Positions 58,701 through 64,000 of a stretch of DNA of 64,000 bases are shown here, piece by piece; within the stretch, counting starts at the first letter, position 1; each line of letters starts with the position of its first letter. The stretch is taken from assembly GCF_041146795.1 (NCBI RefSeq), contig NC_135172.1:35821623-35885622 (forward strand). Reading direction: 5' to 3'. The notes under the pieces were generated by a model, which searched no databases, was not told the origin of the DNA, and worked only from the letters and a program-made list of their open reading frames with translations. Source of the DNA: Maylandia zebra. Its lineage: Eukaryota; Chordata; Actinopteri; Cichliformes; Cichlidae. The position numbers were made by a program, and so were the translations under genes.

Positions 58701-60600
58701 GAAAGAAAGCACTTTGATCTCTGTTTCTGTATTTAATGTGACAGTAGAAGCATAATTAGAGCATTTATTGTAATAGATATTTCATGACATTTGCTGCTAA
58801 ATAAAAACAACAAAAATCTTCTTATATTTAAGCTCTGATAAATGGATTTAATACCTTGTAAAAGCAAAGAAACTGAAGTGTTTTGCACTTTTAACTGCTG
58901 ACTACATAATAAAACCTCCCCACAGAGGTACAGCAGAAGCACAGTGTATCCACCCCCCCCCCCCACCCCCCCACCCCCCCTTTCTGTCCATTTGCTTTCT
59001 TGCCCAAATGAGACAGTGATGAATAAAGTGGGTTTAGCGCCATTTTTATGAACTCCTTCAAGAATATACAGAGTCCGTCTTTACCCGCAGCTCAAGCAAG
59101 TGCTCCTCCCTCCCGGCTCACCCCATTGTCAGGCAGAGGAGACAATGGTTAAAGCTACATATTAACTCGGCCTGTTGTTCAGAGCCATTCGCTTCTACTG
59201 CCATCTGGCTGAATTGGCTCTTCTCCCTCTGACAGACAGGACAGTAAGGGTCAGGTCACCTGCAGGGACAGGCCAGAGTACATTAAGGCATAATGGTCGA
59301 GCTCCAGTGTGTGTATTCATGTGTGCTTGTGTGTGTGTGTGTGAAAGTGGGAATCAAAAGGAGAATTGTTTTGTTGGCCATGTAGCGAGAGTGTGGGGTG
59401 TGGGAACTGGGATTCAAAGAAAGTTTGTGAGAATGTCACTGTGTGAATATTTGTGTCGGGTGTACAAGTGCACACATTCACAACTGCACCTGTGTAAGAA
59501 AAGAAAGTGACTGGCTACAGTTTGTGTCATTGTGTTTGTCCTTTAACCACCACAAGAGAAAGTGTGTGTGTGTGGTGGCAGGGGGCCTTCCTCACTGAGC
59601 GAGAGCTGGACAGTTAAGGTGTCACCACCATGATGGAGAGGGTCCTCCTTCACAGGAGGCCAGCAGCTGCCAGGTTTTCAGCAGCTTGTACCGGGGACTC
59701 CACATAAGTTAGTGGTCAGAGGTTTGGGTGATGTGTGTAGAAAAGGCTGAAAACCACAAGAATTACAGCAGAGGTCGGAGGTGGAGGTCCGAGTGTGGAA
59801 GGTCACAAGGTGCACTTTCTCTTTTCTTTGCTTCTCTTCGCTCTCTCGGATACATACGACACACACTCATTGTGCTAATGTGAAAGAATCCTGCTTCACC
59901 GTTTCCGTGCTAATGCATTTTTATGTATTATTTAAGGTTCTGTTAACTCAAACTATACTGAAATATATGTCTTACTTCCTCTTATGCCTGTAAATAACTT
60001 GGAAACTTTTGCAGGCATTTTAAAAATTCTGACTTCAAAATATTTTTGTTAGGTGGTTAGCTCAGATAGGCTGTTCACCGTCAACAGACTTGGCATATGG
60101 GTATTGTTTATGAAAACGAGATATCTCGAAAGCTTGAAAGAGACCTCTTTTTTTTTTTTTAAATCTGAGATTCAGAGACTTAAGATAAATTTTTCTGTTA
60201 ATGAGATATTCTGGAAATCTATGTTTTCTCTGTTATACAATAGTGTTAAAAAGAAAAATGATCTTGCTTTTCATGCATATTGCTACTGGGCTATTAAATA
60301 TACTCAAAAATCTTGGCAGTAACGGGTAAGTTTAAATTAATACTATGTCGAGGAAACTGTTAAGCACCTCTTATTTTAGATGTCATTTTAGACTTAGCCG
60401 CTTTATCTTAAATGTATGTTTTATGAGTGCAATTAATGTAATTCTGAGCTCATGTACATTTGTACTTATCATACTGTGATAGAAAATTACCTTGACAAGT
60501 GTAAAAAAAATTCATTCGACTTACATTTTTTGGGAGCTTTAATAACTCACTCTTTATAAAATCAGAAAACGAATGTCAAAGATTTAATTCGCCCTAGACG
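58701..60600. other. Gene-free region with simple repeats
   Basis: A short TG tract lies near 59325-59342, and a moderately complex patch at 59040-59300 includes GGGTTTAGCGCCATTTTTAT. No exon was supported. Confidence 0.45.
58950..58980. repeat. Poly(C) tract
   Basis: C runs of 12, 7 and 7 are broken by single A bases. Such C-rich runs could form i-motif or (opposite strand) G-quadruplex structures. Confidence 0.9.
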
Positions 60601-60606
60601 GACGAT

Positions 60607-60609
<3 letters not shown>

Positions 60610-60640
<31 letters not shown>
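60610..60640. repeat. (TA)15 microsatellite
   Basis: About fifteen TA units in AT-rich gene-free DNA. Confidence 0.9.
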
Positions 60641-60641
<1 letters not shown>

Positions 60642-61090
60642 TTAAAATGCTTTCCAGTTACTATTATTTTTATTATTTGATCATTATGACATGAAAAGCA
60701 GAAAATGTCAAATGGAGAAAATATAGAAATATGCTTAAAATTGAAAATCACCTAAACAATGAGTTCAGTACTTTGTCTCTAATATCAGGAACTATTGATA
60801 CAGACTTCTATTTTTTTTCTTTTGATCTAACTGTGGTGAGATGAGTGTTACAAATGTGCAAGCTTTAAACTGTAGGATCAAAACTCCCCCAAAGTTGATG
60901 TAAAGTCCCAACAGCAGCATTAAACAAGATCCTCACAGTTTCAAATACAGGTAAAATTAAGTTGTTTTCAAACATAACATTTTTAATATAAAAAGCTATA
61001 TTTTACATGTTTAAATCCTGTCTGGCAATTTCAAGACTGACCTTTAAATCTACTTAGAGAAAAGAATCTCCACAAACTGTATTTAAGGCC
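60641..61090. other. AT-rich spacer, nothing recognised
   Basis: No exon, repeat family or motif cluster was recognised. Confidence 0.5.
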
Positions 61091-62560
61091 AGTAAATAAA
61101 TAAACAGCCTCATTAATCACCCCTAGATCAGAGTAGACACTTTAACACCCTGACAGTCGACTTGGCATAGCCCTTATTACACTGTCATGGACCAATAAAC
61201 ACCCGTGCCAGCACCACTCCACCAATCAAACATCTGGCATCTGCAGGTCGTTAGAGACGACGACGAATCAGATACCTTACTCACGCGGAGGAGGGGGAGT
61301 CGGCTCCGTGCCCGGACCCTTCTAATCTCACCAATGGGAATGCAGCACTCCTTGTAATCCAATTAAAGGAGCGTAAGCGGTTTGTTAGACACTGTGTGTT
61401 AATGTAAGCAGTATCCAATATACTCTGGGCTGATAACAGCATGGCTGGGGATACACTTTGGTCCATGCAACACAGGAGTCATATACAGCTGGAGGGGCTG
61501 CTCTGGTAATATCATGATCAGCAGATTTCTCTGGTATTTGCTTTGGCCTTTTGGAGTCTCATTTGTACCATCTCAAATCAGGCTTGTGAATATAGCAGAG
61601 GGGGGAGAAGGCCTAAAGCACTCAAAATGATGATACTGCTGATCTTCGGTTGTTCAACTTCAAGCCTGATGAGAAAGACAGAAGCTGTTTAATGAGATGA
61701 AGAATGAGAAAGGTCATGCATAAGGTCATCATATAGTGTACACTTTATCTTTAAACAGAAATACTGTACATTTTTAGTATTTTTCTGAAATTAAGATTTT
61801 TCTGAAAGCTCCTAGATTGTGCACTCTCATTGTTATTCAGTACCATTCACTCTGTAAATGTATAGTCCTGCATCTCAACTGCGTGTTCTGAGCAGCATTT
61901 AATAACTGTAGATTTGTACAATTTGCAGTCATTGCAGATGTAGAGACGAGTGTTTTCCTCACACTGGCACCTCCCATTTCCCCTGATCCGGCAGCTGCAC
62001 GTGAACACGCTGCGTTTGACATGGAGGAACTTAATCATATCTTCTTTTTTTCCCTCTTTCCCAGATGCACTGAATTGAACTTAATTAGATGCTACATCAC
62101 CTCAGCGAGGTGCTGCATGGCAAATCTTATTAAGAAAAAGCAGTATGCTTCTCCAACGCTTGCTGATTCCTTTACATCTTGGCGTCTGTGGGAGAAAACC
62201 GCACTGAGGCGTATTCTCCAGCCTCTGTAACTAATGATGGCGTTGCCCAGATCTGACAGTGAGCTGTGTCTGTATATTGTGCTTAATATCATAATAATAA
62301 TGAGAGCAAATTAGAACAATCAATTTCCATGGCTAGTTGTTGATTGGAGGAGGAGGTGGAAGTGACAGTAGGCAATCCATCATCCTCGGCCAGTCACATT
62401 AAGGAGAGCGCTGTGGAGCAGGTGGGCTGGGCTGGAGGCCAGCCACAGCCAATGGGAACGGTCGGGAGGGGAGGAGGGAGATCCATTACACCCAAATAAA
62501 GTGATAATGTAGCTGTGAAGGGGGTAAAACACAAAACAGAGGAGAAAAGAGGCTAGAGGA
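61091..62560. promoter_or_regulatory. Candidate regulatory islands (CCAAT/PBX-type and TAAT sites)
   Basis: At 61130-61330, GACCAATAAAC, CACCAATCAAAC and GACGAATCAG are spaced over 100 bp. At 62310-62530, ACAATCAATT, GTTGATTGGAGG, AGTGACAG, CAGCCAATGG and CCATTACACC lie in repeat-free DNA. The density of PBX/Meis/CCAAT-like words exceeds that of neighbouring spacers by eye. No transcript could be supported. Confidence 0.35.
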
Positions 62561-64000
62561 AGGATGACAGGGCTTCGCTTAAACTTATAACTGCTTTATT
62601 TGGGCTGCAAAGCGTGTGCTTGTGTGTGTATATTATAGTTTGTCTATCTAAATACCAGTGTGTTTGTGTGTTCTTTAGCTAGAAATACTTATATTTCCAG
62701 AAGAAAAATCCATCCAACACAGAGTACACAGACTATAGTTTCTTTTTTCATAAAGATAATCACTCCATAATGAACTGGAGCTCACACCCCACAAGGGGTC
62801 ACTAAAATCTCACTTCCGCTCTCATCTCTTAAAATTTCATCAACACATTAAAGCAGTTATATCACAGAGTCATGTGCCATTTGCCAGTGCAGTGTACTGA
62901 CCTTTCCACGAACACAAGGAGGCTTAATAGCTGTGATAACAATCGTGAAAATAATTATCATGACACGACTGATGACAGTCACTCTGCTTTATGGTTTTTA
63001 GATTTATAATCTGTGCCTCCTGACCTCACTCACACTCACACTTCATTTCACTAACTCAGTTTCATCACACACCCCACAACCCACAGCCATCAGTCAACAG
63101 TTAATGTCCCAGACTCCTCTTGGAGTTACTCGACCACTGCCAGAACTCTTCAATTTTAAAAATCTGAAAAAGCATTAAGTGCATTAAGTACATTTCCACC
63201 TTTTATCAGCTGGTGTAGGAGTCTTTTTCTCTAATCCTATTTCTGCTAAACGATGGCATGGGGCGAGTATATTAGATTTCATCAGCAGCCATCAATCATG
63301 GCCACACTTAACACGATCAGCTTCTCAGTTTATTCAGAGCGAACAATGGGGGACAGGCACGTCCCGCCTGCAACAGAGTAAATGAGGAATTTAAATACTG
63401 CACAAGAGACTACGGAGGCTCAGAGGGGGCTGACTGATTAAAGGCCACAATATCTGCTTTTCTAGGCAGATGATCTGTCAACTGGATGCAAGAGGAGGTT
63501 TATTGAAATAATGGGCTGCTAATGTGAGGTTATTCCGAGCTTCCTGCAACACACACAAACACATACAAACACACACACTGAGCATCCTCATTGTGACAAC
63601 ATGGCTGTGCACGTTCACACAAAACTCACTCACAACCACACACAGAGGCTCACACAGGCACATGCACATGCTGCATTTCCCTGCACAGCATCCCTACTGT
63701 CTGCTATTGATGGGTAATTTATCAAATGACATCTTATTCACTGCTGGGAGGAAATTAAATCATGTAGTTCCACATCCTGATTATGATCATGAAATGTCCC
63801 TGTTGTAAATTATGTAAGGGAGATGTTAATTTCTTTTCACTGCTTTTTATTTGTCAGCATCTGAGTCTCTATCTGGTTTTTCTCCTAATCATTGTGTTAA
63901 TGAGCAGACACAATCAGATGGTGAGAATCGCAATAAATTGAGAAAAAAATGTCTTTGCGATATGATGCTGTGGTTTCACTTTTGATGGAAGATAAACGAA
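62561..64000. other. Gene-free region to window end
   Basis: A CA-rich stretch (63545-63665) and ordinary intergenic DNA. No gene, RNA or mobile element recognised. Blocks around 63240-63480 are of balanced composition and could be part of the same regulatory desert. Confidence 0.4.

Overview
This is vertebrate nuclear DNA, almost certainly from a ray-finned (percomorph-type) fish. The signs are intron-split genes with GT...AG junctions, vertebrate-specific proteins, an lbx1-type homeobox gene, and a repeat load typical of teleosts (Tc1, hAT, piggyBac/TTAA and RTE-type elements, long TG and TA microsatellites). No bacterial-type operons, CRISPR arrays or rRNA/tRNA genes were seen. Species-level assignment (cichlid-like by repeat flavour) is inference only.

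Left third (1-23.3 kb). A downstream flank carries a hAT element with a perfect 8-bp target duplication and a second transposon nested in it (864-2853). Next comes smap1 on the minus strand (10 coding exons, 6632-13742), an ArfGAP of clathrin-coated vesicle traffic. A 1.56-kb Tc1/mariner element (14129-15690) follows, with near-complete transposase coding sequence and Sleeping-Beauty-like inner repeats. Then cenpk, also minus (10 exons, 16421-23076), codes for a subunit of the constitutive centromere network. Its introns hold an RTE-type LINE remnant, a LINE 3' end and a TTAA-flanked palindromic MITE. I reconstructed both genes junction by junction, and all splice phases agree.

Middle (23.1-32.5 kb). 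The cenpk start region has a cell-cycle-type CDE/CHR-like promoter and, facing the other way, a possible first exon of an unrecognised plus-strand gene. An AT-rich, gene-free stretch follows, then a more complex conserved-looking block (28.5-29.3 kb), a (TG)48 microsatellite, and the two-exon homeobox gene lbx1 (minus, 30280-31569), complete with eh1 repressor motif and homeodomain.

Right half (32.5-64 kb). No protein-coding gene could be supported. AT-rich and repeat segments alternate with islands of higher complexity containing clustered homeodomain, SOX, POU, TALE and E-box-like motifs. This is the look of a gene desert carrying long-range enhancers, here plausibly for lbx1. A dead Tc1-type transposase fossil (about 54.7-55.3 kb) and other dispersed repeats lie in it.

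The three named genes do not form a functional pathway. They are independent eukaryotic transcription units that happen to share the minus strand.
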